DNA of 64,000 nt from Actinomycetospora termitidis (GCF_030286555.1 NZ_JASVWF010000001.1:682001-746000), one strand, 5' to 3'. Shown: positions 9,356-17,293, counted from the first letter of the stretch. Numbers and translations are program-made. The notes: generated by a model not told the origin, from the sequence alone.

Positions 9356-9386
9356 CGGCCCGGTCACCCGCGAGGGGACCGGGCCG
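9356..9386 (+). terminator. rho-independent-type hairpin after the secreted pair
   Basis: A perfect 10-bp inverted repeat, CGGCCCGGTC with GACCGGGCCG, is separated by an 11-base loop and lies 27 bases after the second secreted-protein stop. No U-tract follows, as is common in high-GC actinomycetes. Confidence 0.7.
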
Positions 9387-9428
9387 TCGGCCGTCCCGGG
9401 CCGTCCGGATCCGTGACAGGCTGACGGG

Positions 9429-10091
9429 GTGGTGGACCCCGACATCCCCGCGGGCGGCCCGCCGGCGACGGACTCCCCGGGCGGCGACCGGCTCTCCGGG
9501 GAACTGCTGCGGCGCGGCATCGGCGGCGCCGGCCCCTGGCACCCGGCCCGCCAGGTGGCCGAGGACGCGGTGGCCGAGGTCGACGGCGACGTCGAGGCCG
9601 CGGTCCGCCGTCTGATCTCCGCGCACGTCCGGCTCGCCGCGAGTTCCGGGCTGCTCACCAGCCTCGGCGGCGCCGCGACGATGCTGATCACCGCGCCCGC
9701 CGGCGCCACCGGGCTCTACCTGGTCTGCACCCGCCTGGCCGCCGCGATCGCCCACGCGCGCGGGCACGACCTCACCGACCCCGTGGTGCGCACCGCGGTC
9801 CTGCTCTGCGTTCTCGGCGCGGACGGCTCCGAGCTCGCCGAGCGCACCGGGATCGACCTCCAGGAGGTCTCGCTGCTCACCGGCCTGCGGCGCCTGCCCG
9901 TCGAGGTCCGCGAGCAGCTCGACCGGCGCATCGGCTACCGCCTGGCCAGCCGGGCCGGGCGCCGCGGCGTCCTCAACCTGACCAAGCTGATCCCCGTCGT
10001 CTCCGGGCCCATCGGTGCGGGCGCGGACTCCATCACCACCCGCTCGGTCGCGACCTACGCCGACGTCGTCTTCTGGGACCGCTCCGGATAG
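9429..10091 (+). CDS. EcsC-family protein
   Basis: 220-aa protein resembling the EcsC family, named for a Bacillus protein encoded beside the EcsAB transporter; its biochemical role is unclear. After an acidic/proline-rich N-terminus of ~30 residues come the features typical of the family: an amphipathic helix (VRRLISAHVRLAASSG), the hydrophobic glycine-rich stretch LTSLGGAATMLITAPAGA, the region TDPVVRTAVLLCVLG, and the C-terminal motif LIPVVSGPIGAGADS followed by TYADVVFW. It may associate with the membrane through the hydrophobic stretch. The start is GTG at 9429 or 9432. It stands alone between two exported-protein genes. Confidence 0.75.
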   Translation: MVDPDIPAGGPPATDSPGGDRLSGELLRRGIGGAGPWHPARQVAEDAVAEVDGDVEAAVRRLISAHVRLAASSGLLTSLGGAATMLITAPAGATGLYLVCTRLAAAIAHARGHDLTDPVVRTAVLLCVLGADGSELAERTGIDLQEVSLLTGLRRLPVEVREQLDRRIGYRLASRAGRRGVLNLTKLIPVVSGPIGAGADSITTRSVATYADVVFWDRSG

Positions 10092-10191
10092 AAGATCACC
10101 CGCCCGGGGGGTGCGTCGCCGCACTCCTGGGGCGCATGTGGGTGACACAGTCCTCCCCGGCGCGGAACGACGGTGGAGTGGAGGACGACGG

Positions 10192-11745
10192 ATGACGTCG
10201 CGGTGGTCGCCTACGAGTGCCCGACGGCGGGTCGTCCCGACGGCTCCGCCGCGGCGCCGGCTCCGCCGGGTGCTGCTCGGGCTGGGGGCCTTCACCGCCC
10301 TCGCGGTGGCGGCCCCGGCGGCGGTGGCCGTCACCGCGGCGGCCCCCCCGGGCGCGACGGCGGTGTCCTCGCTCCCGGCGGCGACGCTGCCGCCCGCGGA
10401 CGCCGGGGACCCGTCGATCTCGCCGGTCCCGCTCAGCCCGCAGGGGCGGGACGGCACGGGGACGCAGGTCGCGCGCTCTGCGGCCCCGTTGCAGCTGGTC
10501 GCGGTGACCTGGACCGGGCCCGACCCGGACTCGGTGGCGCTGCGATCGACCGACGACAGCGGGGCGTGGGGCGCCTGGCTGCCGTTGGACGCCAACGACG
10601 ACGAGCGGGACGGGACCGCGGCCCGCAGTGCGACGTCGCAGGGCGGCACGGACCCGGTGTGGGTCGGCGAGCGGAACGCGGTGGAGGTGCGCGCGACCCG
10701 CGGCGGGGCGCCGGTGACCACCGGGCTCGGCGTCCAGCGCATCGACCCGGGGACCTCGGCCAACGACGACGCGATCGGCGCCCGCGCGCGGGAGCGGCAG
10801 ACGGCCGCCCGCGACGGGGCGCCGCCCGCCCCGGCCTACGTCACGCGGGCCCAGTGGGGCGCGGACGAGTCGATGATGACGTGGCCGCCGGAGTACTCGC
10901 CGACGACGAAGGCCGTGACCATCCACCACACCGCCGAGTCGAACGACTACAGCCCCGAGCAGTCGGCCGCGATCGTGCGGGGCATCTACGCCTACCACGC
11001 GAAGCAGAACGGTTGGGGCGACATCGGCTACAACGCCCTGGTCGACAAGTACGGCACGATCTTCGAGGGGCGCGCCGGCGGGCTCGACCGGCCGGTCGTC
11101 GCCGCGCACGCCGGGGGCTTCAACCGGGACACGTTCGGCATCGCGATGATGGGCAACCTCTCCGACACCGCGCCGACGCCGGCCACGCTGACCTCCGTCG
11201 AGAAGCTCGCGGCCTGGAAGCTCGGCGGGATGTACCGGGACGCGGCCGCGAAGGTCACGCTGACCTCCAACGGCGGCGGGACCTCGAAGTTCGCCAAGGG
11301 GAACGACGCGACCGTCGACGCCGTCTTCGCCCACCGCGACGTCGGGAACACCGCCTGCCCGGGCAACGCCGGGTTCGCCGCGATGGACACGATCCGCGCC
11401 GAGGTGACCAAGCTGGTCGCGGCCGCGGGCACGGACGTCCGCGCCGCGTGGACGGACCGGCCGGGTCTCGGGGAGCCCGACCGCGTCGAGCAGCCCACCT
11501 CCGACGGCCGCGGCCGGTTCGCCGACTTCGCGCACGGCTCGCTGTACTGGTCGCCCGACACCGGCGCCCACGAGGTGGCGGGTCCGGTCCGCGACGCGTG
11601 GCGGGCCCGGGGTGCCGAGCGCTCGGACCTGGGGCTGCCGACCGGCGAGGAGTTCGGCACGTCCACCGGACGCGCGCAGGCCTTCGAGCACGGTGTGCTC
11701 CGGTGGGACCGGACGACCGGGGCGACCGAGATCACGCCCAGCTGA
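10192..11745 (+). CDS. secreted N-acetylmuramoyl-L-alanine amidase, PGRP type with LGFP-like tail
   Basis: 517-aa exported peptidoglycan hydrolase. A long basic N-terminus (~28 residues, many Arg) precedes a hydrophobic signal segment (~29-50) and an Ala/Pro-rich linker. The amidase_2/PGRP domain spans ~225-400. Zinc ligands are expected in TIHHTAES (~243), AAHAGGF (~304) and AHRDVGNTACPG (~381), and GYNALVDKYGTIFEGRAGG is typical of actinobacterial enzymes. The C-terminus (~425-517) contains LGFP-like modules (LGEPDRVEQPTSDGRGRFADF and LGLPTGEEFG, with intervening Tyr/Trp), which in related proteins bind the envelope. It cleaves the lactyl-peptide bond of the cell wall. The ATG at 10192 is preferred. 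Confidence 0.9.
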   Translation: MTSRWSPTSARRRVVPTAPPRRRLRRVLLGLGAFTALAVAAPAAVAVTAAAPPGATAVSSLPAATLPPADAGDPSISPVPLSPQGRDGTGTQVARSAAPLQLVAVTWTGPDPDSVALRSTDDSGAWGAWLPLDANDDERDGTAARSATSQGGTDPVWVGERNAVEVRATRGGAPVTTGLGVQRIDPGTSANDDAIGARARERQTAARDGAPPAPAYVTRAQWGADESMMTWPPEYSPTTKAVTIHHTAESNDYSPEQSAAIVRGIYAYHAKQNGWGDIGYNALVDKYGTIFEGRAGGLDRPVVAAHAGGFNRDTFGIAMMGNLSDTAPTPATLTSVEKLAAWKLGGMYRDAAAKVTLTSNGGGTSKFAKGNDATVDAVFAHRDVGNTACPGNAGFAAMDTIRAEVTKLVAAAGTDVRAAWTDRPGLGEPDRVEQPTSDGRGRFADFAHGSLYWSPDTGAHEVAGPVRDAWRARGAERSDLGLPTGEEFGTSTGRAQAFEHGVLRWDRTTGATEITPS

Positions 11746-11778
11746 GCGGGGGCGGGCCGCGCGGGGGAGGATGCGCGC

Positions 11779-12594
11779 GTGCCCGCCGACCCCGAGGAGC
11801 CGACGCCGGACCCGCACGGGTCGGCCGACGCCGTGGCCCGGTTCGCCGCGCTCGTCGAGGCCGGGGACCCGCCGCTGGACCGGGCCGCGCTGGAGGTCGC
11901 CCGTCTGGCCCGGCCCGACGCCGACGTCGACGCGGCCCTGGCCGAGCTGGACCGCCTCGCGACCGGGATCGGCGGGATCGACGAGCTCGTCGTGCGGCTG
12001 TTCACCGAGGAGGGCTTCCGCGGGAACCGCGACGAGTACTACGACCCGCGGAACTCCTCGCTGGTCGAGGTACTGGAGCGCCGGCTGGGCATCCCGATCA
12101 CGCTGGCCGTCGTCGTGATCGAGGTCGGCCGCCGGGCGGGGCTCACGGTCGAGCCGATCGGCATGCCCGGCCACTTCCTCGTCCATCCCGCGGGCTCGGC
12201 CTGGTACGTCGACCCCTTCACCGGGACCCTGCTCGACGAGGCCGACTGCCGCGCTCTGTTCGTCGCCTCGACCGGCGCGAACCCCGGGATCCCGTTCCAC
12301 GCGGACCTGCTGGCCCCGATCACCACCGAGGCCGTGCTGGTGCGGATGCTGACCAACCTGCGGATCGTGCACCGGGCCGCGGGCCGGGTGCCCGAACTGC
12401 GCCGGGTGCTCGAGGCGCGATTGCACCTACCCGGTGTGACCGCCGACGAGGTCGTCGAGCTGGCCGCGACCATGGGGCACCGCGGCGAGTACCTCGACGC
12501 CGCCCGGCTGCTCGACACCTGGCGCGAGCGCATCCCGCGGCGGGGTGCCGACCTCGCCCGCGCCGCCCGGGTCTGGCGGGCGCACCTCAACTAG
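11779..12594 (+). CDS. SirB1/transglutaminase-like TPR protein
   Basis: 271-aa member of the SirB1 (YchA) family: an N-terminal inactive transglutaminase-like fold followed by a TPR-like tail. The hallmark segments are FRGNRDEYYDPRNSSLVEVL, RLGIPITLAVVVIEVGRRAG, PIGMPGHFLVH and WYVDPFTG. The C-terminal half (LRRVLEARLHLPG through RLLDTWRERIPR) fits a pair of helical repeats. The biochemical function of the family is unknown. The start is the GTG at 11779. Its TAG stop overlaps, on the opposite strand, the TAG of the convergent carotenoid oxygenase gene at a shared CTAG. Confidence 0.85.
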   Translation: MPADPEEPTPDPHGSADAVARFAALVEAGDPPLDRAALEVARLARPDADVDAALAELDRLATGIGGIDELVVRLFTEEGFRGNRDEYYDPRNSSLVEVLERRLGIPITLAVVVIEVGRRAGLTVEPIGMPGHFLVHPAGSAWYVDPFTGTLLDEADCRALFVASTGANPGIPFHADLLAPITTEAVLVRMLTNLRIVHRAAGRVPELRRVLEARLHLPGVTADEVVELAATMGHRGEYLDAARLLDTWRERIPRRGADLARAARVWRAHLN

Positions 12595-13973
12595 GTGGCC
12601 TCACCTGGCGAAGCCACCCAACTCCCGTGGAAGCCCGCCGGGACGCCGCGCGGCAGGGTCACCGCGGCCACCCGACGGGTGACGTCCGACGCGTCCAGCA
12701 CCAGCAGCTGTGACGCCGAGCCGTCGACCCTCGTGGTAATCGTCAGCAGCCACCCGTCGTCCTCGGCGGTGCCGCCCGCGGCGGGCACGAACACGGCCTC
12801 CCCGGCCGCGACGTCGGCGCCCAGCTCGTGGCTCGTCGTCGTGCCCGCGTGCACGTCGAGCTTCACGATCGCGTGCCGCCCGCCCGCCGAGGACACGGCG
12901 TAGCGGTAGCGGGCGTCGCGGCCGACCAGCGCGTCGGACAGCGTCGGGAACTCCACGGGCCGCTCCGCGAGCGGGGTCTCGGTGACCCGTCCCGACGCCG
13001 GGTCGAGCGTCCAGCGGTGCATCCGTGCGGCTCCCGTCGCCGCCGCGCGGGAGGCCGCGTCGCGGCCGAGGGCGGCGCTCGAGGTCGCGGCGCGGTCGCC
13101 GGACCACATCGCCACGGCGTCGGCCGGGGCGTAGCGCGCGGCGTCCAGCACGATCCGGCCCTGCGCGTCCTCGTGGGCGGTGCCGACGTGGAAGACGTAG
13201 CAGGGCTCGATCTCGAACCACCGCACCGTCGCGGTCGGGTCGTCGTGGCGCATGACGCCGAGCCGGGCGCCGTAGCCCTCGTCCCAGCCGAACGGCATGC
13301 CCTGCGCCAGCCGCTCCCACGAGAACGTCATCGGCAGGTCGAGCCACACGACGTGGTGGGCGGTGATGGCCGCGTCGTGCATCATCGTCGGCCCCCGCAC
13401 CTCCACCGGCCGGGAGACGACGAGCTCGCCGGCCGCGGAGAGCCGGTGGTAGGTCAGGAACGGCGCCACCGGCGAGTAGCCGTAGAAGTGCAGGTCCCCG
13501 GTGTCCGGGTCGGTCTTCGGGTGGGCCGTCATCGCCGTGTGCAGCCGGCCGTCGAAGTCGCACGGCCCGACGGTGCCGAGGTCGGCGTCGACCTCGTACG
13601 GCAGGCCGCCCTCCACCAGGGCGAGCAGTCGACCGGCGTGCTCGACGACGTGGGTGTTCGCCACGACGGCGGTGAGGTCGACCCCGTCCGGGCCGAGCAT
13701 GCTGCGGCCGGCGAGCGCCCCGGTGCGCACCCACCGGTTGCGGTACCACTCCGCCCGACCGCCCCGCAGCCGGACGCCGTGCAGCATCCCGTGGCCGAGG
13801 AACCAGTGGCCGGGGTCCTCGCCCGGGAGCGGGTTCGGGCCGTTGCGCAGGTACCGGCCGTCCAGCTCGGGCGGGAGCGTGCCCTCCACCGGGAGGTCGA
13901 CGGCGTCGATCTCGTCGGGCACCGGGGCGTACCGCCCGGCGAGGTACACGGGGCGGTCCGCGGTCTCCGTCAT
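12591..13973 (-). CDS. carotenoid oxygenase family protein
   Basis: 460-aa Fe(II)-dependent seven-bladed beta-propeller enzyme of the carotenoid cleavage/lignostilbene dioxygenase family. Family segments are RYLRNGPNP (~43), WFLGHGMLHGV (~60), TAHPKTDPDTGDLHFYGYS (~150), MMHDAAIT (~210), CYVFHVGTAHED (~268) and the C-terminal FHGSWV. These supply the four iron-binding histidines expected of the family. It opens double bonds of carotenoids, apocarotenoids or stilbenes; the substrate is not predictable. The ATG at 13973 follows a GAGG ribosome site. Its promoter (TTGACA inside a palindromic operator) is shared head-to-head with padR, so PadR control is likely. Confidence 0.9.
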   Translation of the reverse strand: MTETADRPVYLAGRYAPVPDEIDAVDLPVEGTLPPELDGRYLRNGPNPLPGEDPGHWFLGHGMLHGVRLRGGRAEWYRNRWVRTGALAGRSMLGPDGVDLTAVVANTHVVEHAGRLLALVEGGLPYEVDADLGTVGPCDFDGRLHTAMTAHPKTDPDTGDLHFYGYSPVAPFLTYHRLSAAGELVVSRPVEVRGPTMMHDAAITAHHVVWLDLPMTFSWERLAQGMPFGWDEGYGARLGVMRHDDPTATVRWFEIEPCYVFHVGTAHEDAQGRIVLDAARYAPADAVAMWSGDRAATSSAALGRDAASRAAATGAARMHRWTLDPASGRVTETPLAERPVEFPTLSDALVGRDARYRYAVSSAGGRHAIVKLDVHAGTTTSHELGADVAAGEAVFVPAAGGTAEDDGWLLTITTRVDGSASQLLVLDASDVTRRVAAVTLPRGVPAGFHGSWVASPGEAT

Positions 13974-13998
13974 GACCTCAGCCTGAACCTGTCCTCTT

Positions 13999-14022
13999 CG
14001 ACATGTCAATACTGACATGTCG
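13999..14022. promoter_or_regulatory. palindromic PadR operator between carotenoid oxygenase gene and padR
   Basis: Perfect 10-bp inverted repeat CGACATGTCA / TGACATGTCG with a 4-base spacer. It contains a consensus -35 (TTGACA, minus strand, 14004-14009) for the oxygenase gene and CTGACA (14012-14017) 16 bases before the padR -10, so binding would occlude both promoters. The same arms recur at 15365-15388. Confidence 0.75.
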
Positions 14023-14033
14023 AGGGTGGAGGG

Positions 14034-14039
14034 TAGGGT
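14034..14039 (+). promoter_or_regulatory. -10 of leaderless padR promoter
   Basis: TAGGGT lies 7 bases before the ATG at 14047 and 16 bases after CTGACA at 14012-14017. The arrangement supports leaderless padR mRNA and places the -35 inside the operator, which is the usual layout for autorepression. Confidence 0.6.
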
Positions 14040-14046
14040 CGCCCGC

Positions 14047-14613
14047 ATGTCGCTGCGCCACGCCCTGCTGGGTCTGCTCGCCGACGGGCCGGCGAGCGGC
14101 TACGACCTCACCCGGTCCTTCGACGGCGACCTCGGGCGCTACGCCTGGCAGGCCGGTCACACCCGCATCTACCCCGAGCTGGTGAAGATGGCCGACGCGG
14201 GCCTCGTCGCGGTCGAGTCGACCGGCCCCCGCGGGCGCAAGAGCTACGTCCTGACCGACGACGGGCGGGCGGAGCTGCGTCGGTGGCTGCTCGACCCGCC
14301 GGAGCAGGGAGCGGTGCGCAACGAGACCGTGCTGCGGATGTTCCTGGTCCAGGCCCTGGAACCGGAGGACGCGCGGCGCTACCTGGAGGCGGTGGCCGAC
14401 CACTGCACCGCGGAGGTCGAGCGGCTGCGCCCGGTGATGGACGACCTCGACGAGCACGAGGGCGTCGACACCCTGCCGTTCGGGCGGCTCGCCGGGGAGT
14501 ACGGGCTGCGCCAGTACGAGGCGGTGGCCGCCTGGGCGGCCTGGTCGCTGGACCGGCTCGCGGCGTCGCAGGAGCAGGACGCCCGACCCGCCGTCGGGAA
14601 CGCCCCGGCCTAG
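14047..14613 (+). CDS. PadR-family transcriptional regulator
   Basis: 188-aa PadR regulator with a long C-terminal domain (Vir_Act_alpha_C type). The N-terminal winged helix begins SLRHALLGLLADGPASGYDL, continues with HTRIYPELVKMADAGLVAVE and ends in the wing GRKSYVLTDDGRAELRRWL. The second half (~95-180) is helical and should form the dimer and effector region. PadR proteins are mostly repressors released by small molecules. The palindrome across its own promoter and an identical-arm copy before the VC0807-like gene suggest a three-gene regulon. Start: ATG at 14047, just after a TAGGGT -10; an upstream in-frame ATG at 14017 lies inside the operator. Confidence 0.9.
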   Translation: MSLRHALLGLLADGPASGYDLTRSFDGDLGRYAWQAGHTRIYPELVKMADAGLVAVESTGPRGRKSYVLTDDGRAELRRWLLDPPEQGAVRNETVLRMFLVQALEPEDARRYLEAVADHCTAEVERLRPVMDDLDEHEGVDTLPFGRLAGEYGLRQYEAVAAWAAWSLDRLAASQEQDARPAVGNAPA

Positions 14614-15314
14614 TCGGTGCTCCCGTCGTCCGCCGGATCGACGGTCGAGCTCGGCTGCGCCCCGTCTCCTGCGAAGCGCTGCTGCGCCCGATAGGCGTAG
14701 ACGGCGTTCCAGCCGCCGAGCAGCGTGAACGCCGCGACCTGCAGCGCGGTGGAGGCGCCCACCGCGACGTCGAGCGGGAGGGCGTAGATCAGCGGGACGC
14801 GCAGGCCGGCCTCGGCGAGCAGACCCAGGCCCCAGACGACGGCGCTGACCCGGAAGGTGTGCCGCACGCCGGGCTCGTCGTCCCAGACCGCGTCGAGCTC
14901 CGCGGCCTCCGTCGGCTGCCAGGCGCGGTAGGCCGAGAAGGTCAGCGGTCGGGTCCCGAGCAGGCTCGCGAGGAACACCAGGCCGACCCCGCCCGTGGTG
15001 AAGGAGTCCTTCACCAGCAGGAACCGGGGGTCACCACCGACGAAGGCGAGCGCGAGCCCGATGCCGAACACGGCGAACATCAGCGCGCCGAACCACGTGA
15101 TCCGGCGGGTACGGGCCGCGACCCACACGAGCCGGACGCCGGCCGCGCCCGTGGCGGCGAGCAGGGCGGTCCAGTCCGAGGTCCCGGCGGCGTGCAGCGC
15201 GTAGTAGGTGACCAGCGGCAGGCCCACGTCCCAGGCGAGCCCCACGAGCGGGCCGAGTCGGCTGCCCCGGGCCGGGGTGGCGGGGACCGTCAGAGGGTCG
15301 GCGGTGGCAGTCAT
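14610..15314 (-). CDS. VC0807-family membrane protein, probable PadR target
   Basis: 234-aa integral membrane protein resembling the VC0807 family of unknown function. Hydrophobic helices are recognisable around residues 21-45, 50-68, 76-93, 103-120, 153-172 and 180-205, with the family-like segments VKDSFTTGGVGLVFLASLL and RPLTFSAYRAW. The C-terminal tail (AQPSSTVDPADDGSTD) is encoded partly by a degenerate copy of the 27-bp dispersed repeat. The gene starts at an ATG with a GAGGAG ribosome site. A second PadR-type palindrome with an internal TTGACA lies 51 bases upstream. Its TAG overlaps the padR TAG at CTAG. Confidence 0.8.
   Translation of the reverse strand: MTATADPLTVPATPARGSRLGPLVGLAWDVGLPLVTYYALHAAGTSDWTALLAATGAAGVRLVWVAARTRRITWFGALMFAVFGIGLALAFVGGDPRFLLVKDSFTTGGVGLVFLASLLGTRPLTFSAYRAWQPTEAAELDAVWDDEPGVRHTFRVSAVVWGLGLLAEAGLRVPLIYALPLDVAVGASTALQVAAFTLLGGWNAVYAYRAQQRFAGDGAQPSSTVDPADDGSTD
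14643..14669 (+). repeat. degenerate copy of the 27-bp dispersed repeat
   Basis: It starts GGTCGAGCTC and ends CGTCTCC, with 25 of 27 positions matching the copies at 29653 and 58331. It lies inside the 3' end of the VC0807-like gene, where it encodes GDGAQPSST; the nirB copy encodes GDGAQRSST. Confidence 0.55.
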
Positions 15315-15319
15315 GGTGG

Positions 15320-15348
15320 GCTCCTCGGTGCGGGATGTACCGAGGAGC
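15320..15348 (-). promoter_or_regulatory. inverted repeat covering the ribosome site of the VC0807-like gene
   Basis: Perfect 10-bp arms (GCTCCTCGGT / ACCGAGGAGC) with a 9-base loop. On the minus strand the downstream arm contains the GAGGAG ribosome site 6 bases before the ATG. If transcribed in full it would sequester that site. However, the inferred -10 (CAAGCT, 15346-15351) overlaps the upstream arm, so it may instead act as DNA. Confidence 0.4.
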
Positions 15349-15364
15349 TTGGACCTGTCACCTC

Positions 15365-15388
15365 CGACATGTCAATGATGACATGTCG
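15365..15388 (-). promoter_or_regulatory. second PadR-type palindromic operator
   Basis: CGACATGTCA / TGACATGTCG with a 4-base spacer has the same arms as the 13999 site and similar flanks (cctgtc-c-t on one side, gagg...gagggt on the other). TTGACA (minus strand, 15370-15375) sits in the same place, with a -10-like CAAGCT 18 bases on. It lies upstream of the VC0807-like gene and downstream of the response-regulator stop. Confidence 0.75.
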
Positions 15389-15399
15389 AGGCCGGAGGG

Positions 15400-16074
15400 T
15401 CAGGCGTCCGCGTCGAGTCCCTGCTCGATCGCGTAGCGGGTCAGCTCGACGCGGTTCGTGAGCTGCAGCTTGCGCAGGGCGTTCTGCACGTGGTTCTCGA
15501 CGGTGCGGTGGGAGAGCGACAGCCGGTCGGCGATCTGCCGGGCGGTGAGCCCCTTCGCGACCAGCCGCAGCACCTCGGTCTCCCGCGGGGTCAGGGCGGG
15601 CTCGCCGGAGGCCTGCCGCTCCGGTTCCCGCTTCGCCGCCGCGTCCCGACGGCGGAACTCGCCGAGCACGAGGCCCGCCAGCTCCGGACCGAACACCGCC
15701 TGCCCGTCCGCGGTGCGCTGCACGGCGTCGGCCAGCTCCGCGACCTGCGCGGACTTCACCAGGTAGCCCGCCGCCCCCGCGCTGACCGCCCCGAGGACGT
15801 CCCCGTGCTCGGCACTCGCCGAGAGCACCAGCACTCGGGTGCCGGGCAGGGCCGCCAGGATGGCCGCGGTGGCGCCCGCCCCGTCGAGGTGGGGCATCTG
15901 CAGGTCCATCACGACGACGTCGGGCCGCACCGCCGGGGCGATGCGGACCGCGGCCGCCCCGTCGCCCGCCGTCGCGACCACGTCGAAGCCGCGTTCGCCC
16001 AGGTCCCGGGCCACGCCCTCCCGCCACATCGGGTGGTCGTCGACCACCATCACCCGCACCGCGTCCTCCGTCAT
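15400..16074 (-). CDS. NarL/FixJ-type response regulator
   Basis: 224-aa DNA-binding response regulator. The receiver domain has the acidic pocket VVDDHP (~10-15), phospho-acceptor Asp57 in VVVMDLQMP, a conserved Ser in VLSAS (~83) and Lys in YLVKSA (~107). The LuxR-type HTH at ~160-215 reads LTPRETEVLRLVAKGLTARQIA and HRTVENHVQNALRKL. It follows its kinase gene by 34 bases. The sequence just before its ATG is a copy of the 27-bp repeat whose GGAG serves as the apparent ribosome site. Target genes are unknown. Confidence 0.92.
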   Translation of the reverse strand: MTEDAVRVMVVDDHPMWREGVARDLGERGFDVVATAGDGAAAVRIAPAVRPDVVVMDLQMPHLDGAGATAAILAALPGTRVLVLSASAEHGDVLGAVSAGAAGYLVKSAQVAELADAVQRTADGQAVFGPELAGLVLGEFRRRDAAAKREPERQASGEPALTPRETEVLRLVAKGLTARQIADRLSLSHRTVENHVQNALRKLQLTNRVELTRYAIEQGLDADA

Positions 16075-16102
16075 GGTCGAGCTCCGCTCCGCTGCGTCTC
16101 CG
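16075..16102 (+). repeat. copy of the dispersed 27-bp repeat abutting a start codon
   Basis: It begins GGTCGAGCTCCGCTCCGCTG and ends CGTCTCCG, immediately next to the response-regulator ATG on the minus strand. Read on the minus strand it supplies GGAG seven bases before that ATG. Confidence 0.6.
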
Positions 16103-16108
16103 CGTCCG

Positions 16109-17293
16109 TCATCGAGGAAACCTCAGCTCCCACTCCGTGCCCTGCCCGGGCGCCGTCACCAGGTCCGCCGTGCCACCGATCTCGGCGGTGCGGCCGCGGA
16201 TCGAGGACGCCACGCCGAGGTGTCCCTCCTCGCGGGCCGCCTCCAGCCGGCCGGTGGCGATCCCGGGGCCGTCGTCCCGGACGGTCACCGTGATCGCGTC
16301 GTCCTCGTCCTCGACGAGCACCCACAGGCCGGAGTCCGGGCCGGCGTGGGCGTCCGCGTTCGCCGCCGCCTCGCGGACCACGGCCACGATCGCGCGGGCG
16401 AGCCCACCGGGCACGTCCACCGGCTCGGGCGGCACCGCGAGCACGGCCCGGGCGGGCAGCGTCGCGCCGACCGCCGCGCCCAGGTCGACGGGCTCGTCGT
16501 CGGGACCGTCGAGCCCGGGCGGGCCCCGCGTGATGAGCCGGCGCAGCGAGACCTCCTGCTCGGCGGCCTCCCGGACCAGGTCCGGGTCGCCCAGCGCCGG
16601 GCCGCGCCGGCGGACGAGCGCGAGGACCTGGAGCACGCCGTCGTGGATGTCGCGGGCCAGCCGGTCGCGTTCCGCGGCCGCGGCCTCCGTCGCGATCGCC
16701 TCCTGCAGGCGCTGGGCGGAGCGGCGCATCGCGACCGACGCGAACCCGACCGCGACCCCGGCGACGAGCAGCAGCTGGGTGTCGGACAGGAGGGCGGCGT
16801 CGAGCGCCCGGCGGGTGAACGCGAGCGCGGCCACCGACGCGACCACGGCCGCGACCGCGGGACGGATGCCGAAGGCGATCGCGACGGCGAGCACCGCCGC
16901 GGCCGACCACACGGTGGTGATCACGGGCTGCCCCGAGGCGATGCGCGCCGGGTCGTCGACCAGGACGGTCGTCATCGTCGTGCCCATGGTCACCAGCAGG
17001 TCGACCACCGCGAGCCGGCGCGCCCCGCGCAGGTAGGCCACCGAGGTGACCAGCGTCCACACCGCCATGAACACGACCACCCCGACGCCGAGGGCCGGGC
17101 GGACGTAGGCCTCGGCGAACCGCACGACGTTCGCCGCCGCGTAGGCGAGCGCGACGACGCGGTAGAGGACCAGCCCACGCCACAGCGGCAGCAGCGTGGC
17201 GTGGACGTCGACGGTCGCGCCCCGCCCGCCCTGCCCGTGCCGCCGGGTGGCCGATGCCGTCCCGACCCCGGACGACCGCGCCCCTGGAGCCAC
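16109..17293 (-). CDS. membrane sensor histidine kinase (HisKA_3 type)
   Basis: 394-aa sensor kinase, partner of the adjacent response regulator. About six hydrophobic helices occupy residues ~40-190 without a recognisable extracellular sensor domain, so the signal may be membrane-borne or intracellular. The DHp box is RDIHDGVLQVLAL (His217), followed by the ATPase domain with the N-box region REAAANADAHAG and the G-box DDGPGIATGRL. The GTG at 17293 is preferred because it has a GGGGGAG ribosome site; the frame stays open upstream to 17476, but that stretch is Arg/Pro/Gly-rich and looks non-coding. The signal cannot be inferred. Confidence 0.85.
   Translation of the reverse strand: MAPGARSSGVGTASATRRHGQGGRGATVDVHATLLPLWRGLVLYRVVALAYAAANVVRFAEAYVRPALGVGVVVFMAVWTLVTSVAYLRGARRLAVVDLLVTMGTTMTTVLVDDPARIASGQPVITTVWSAAAVLAVAIAFGIRPAVAAVVASVAALAFTRRALDAALLSDTQLLLVAGVAVGFASVAMRRSAQRLQEAIATEAAAAERDRLARDIHDGVLQVLALVRRRGPALGDPDLVREAAEQEVSLRRLITRGPPGLDGPDDEPVDLGAAVGATLPARAVLAVPPEPVDVPGGLARAIVAVVREAAANADAHAGPDSGLWVLVEDEDDAITVTVRDDGPGIATGRLEAAREEGHLGVASSIRGRTAEIGGTADLVTAPGQGTEWELRFPR

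Noticed and set aside
12591..15388. A carotenoid biosynthetic gene cluster
   Set aside because: Only a cleavage oxygenase is present; no phytoene synthase, desaturase or cyclase genes lie nearby.
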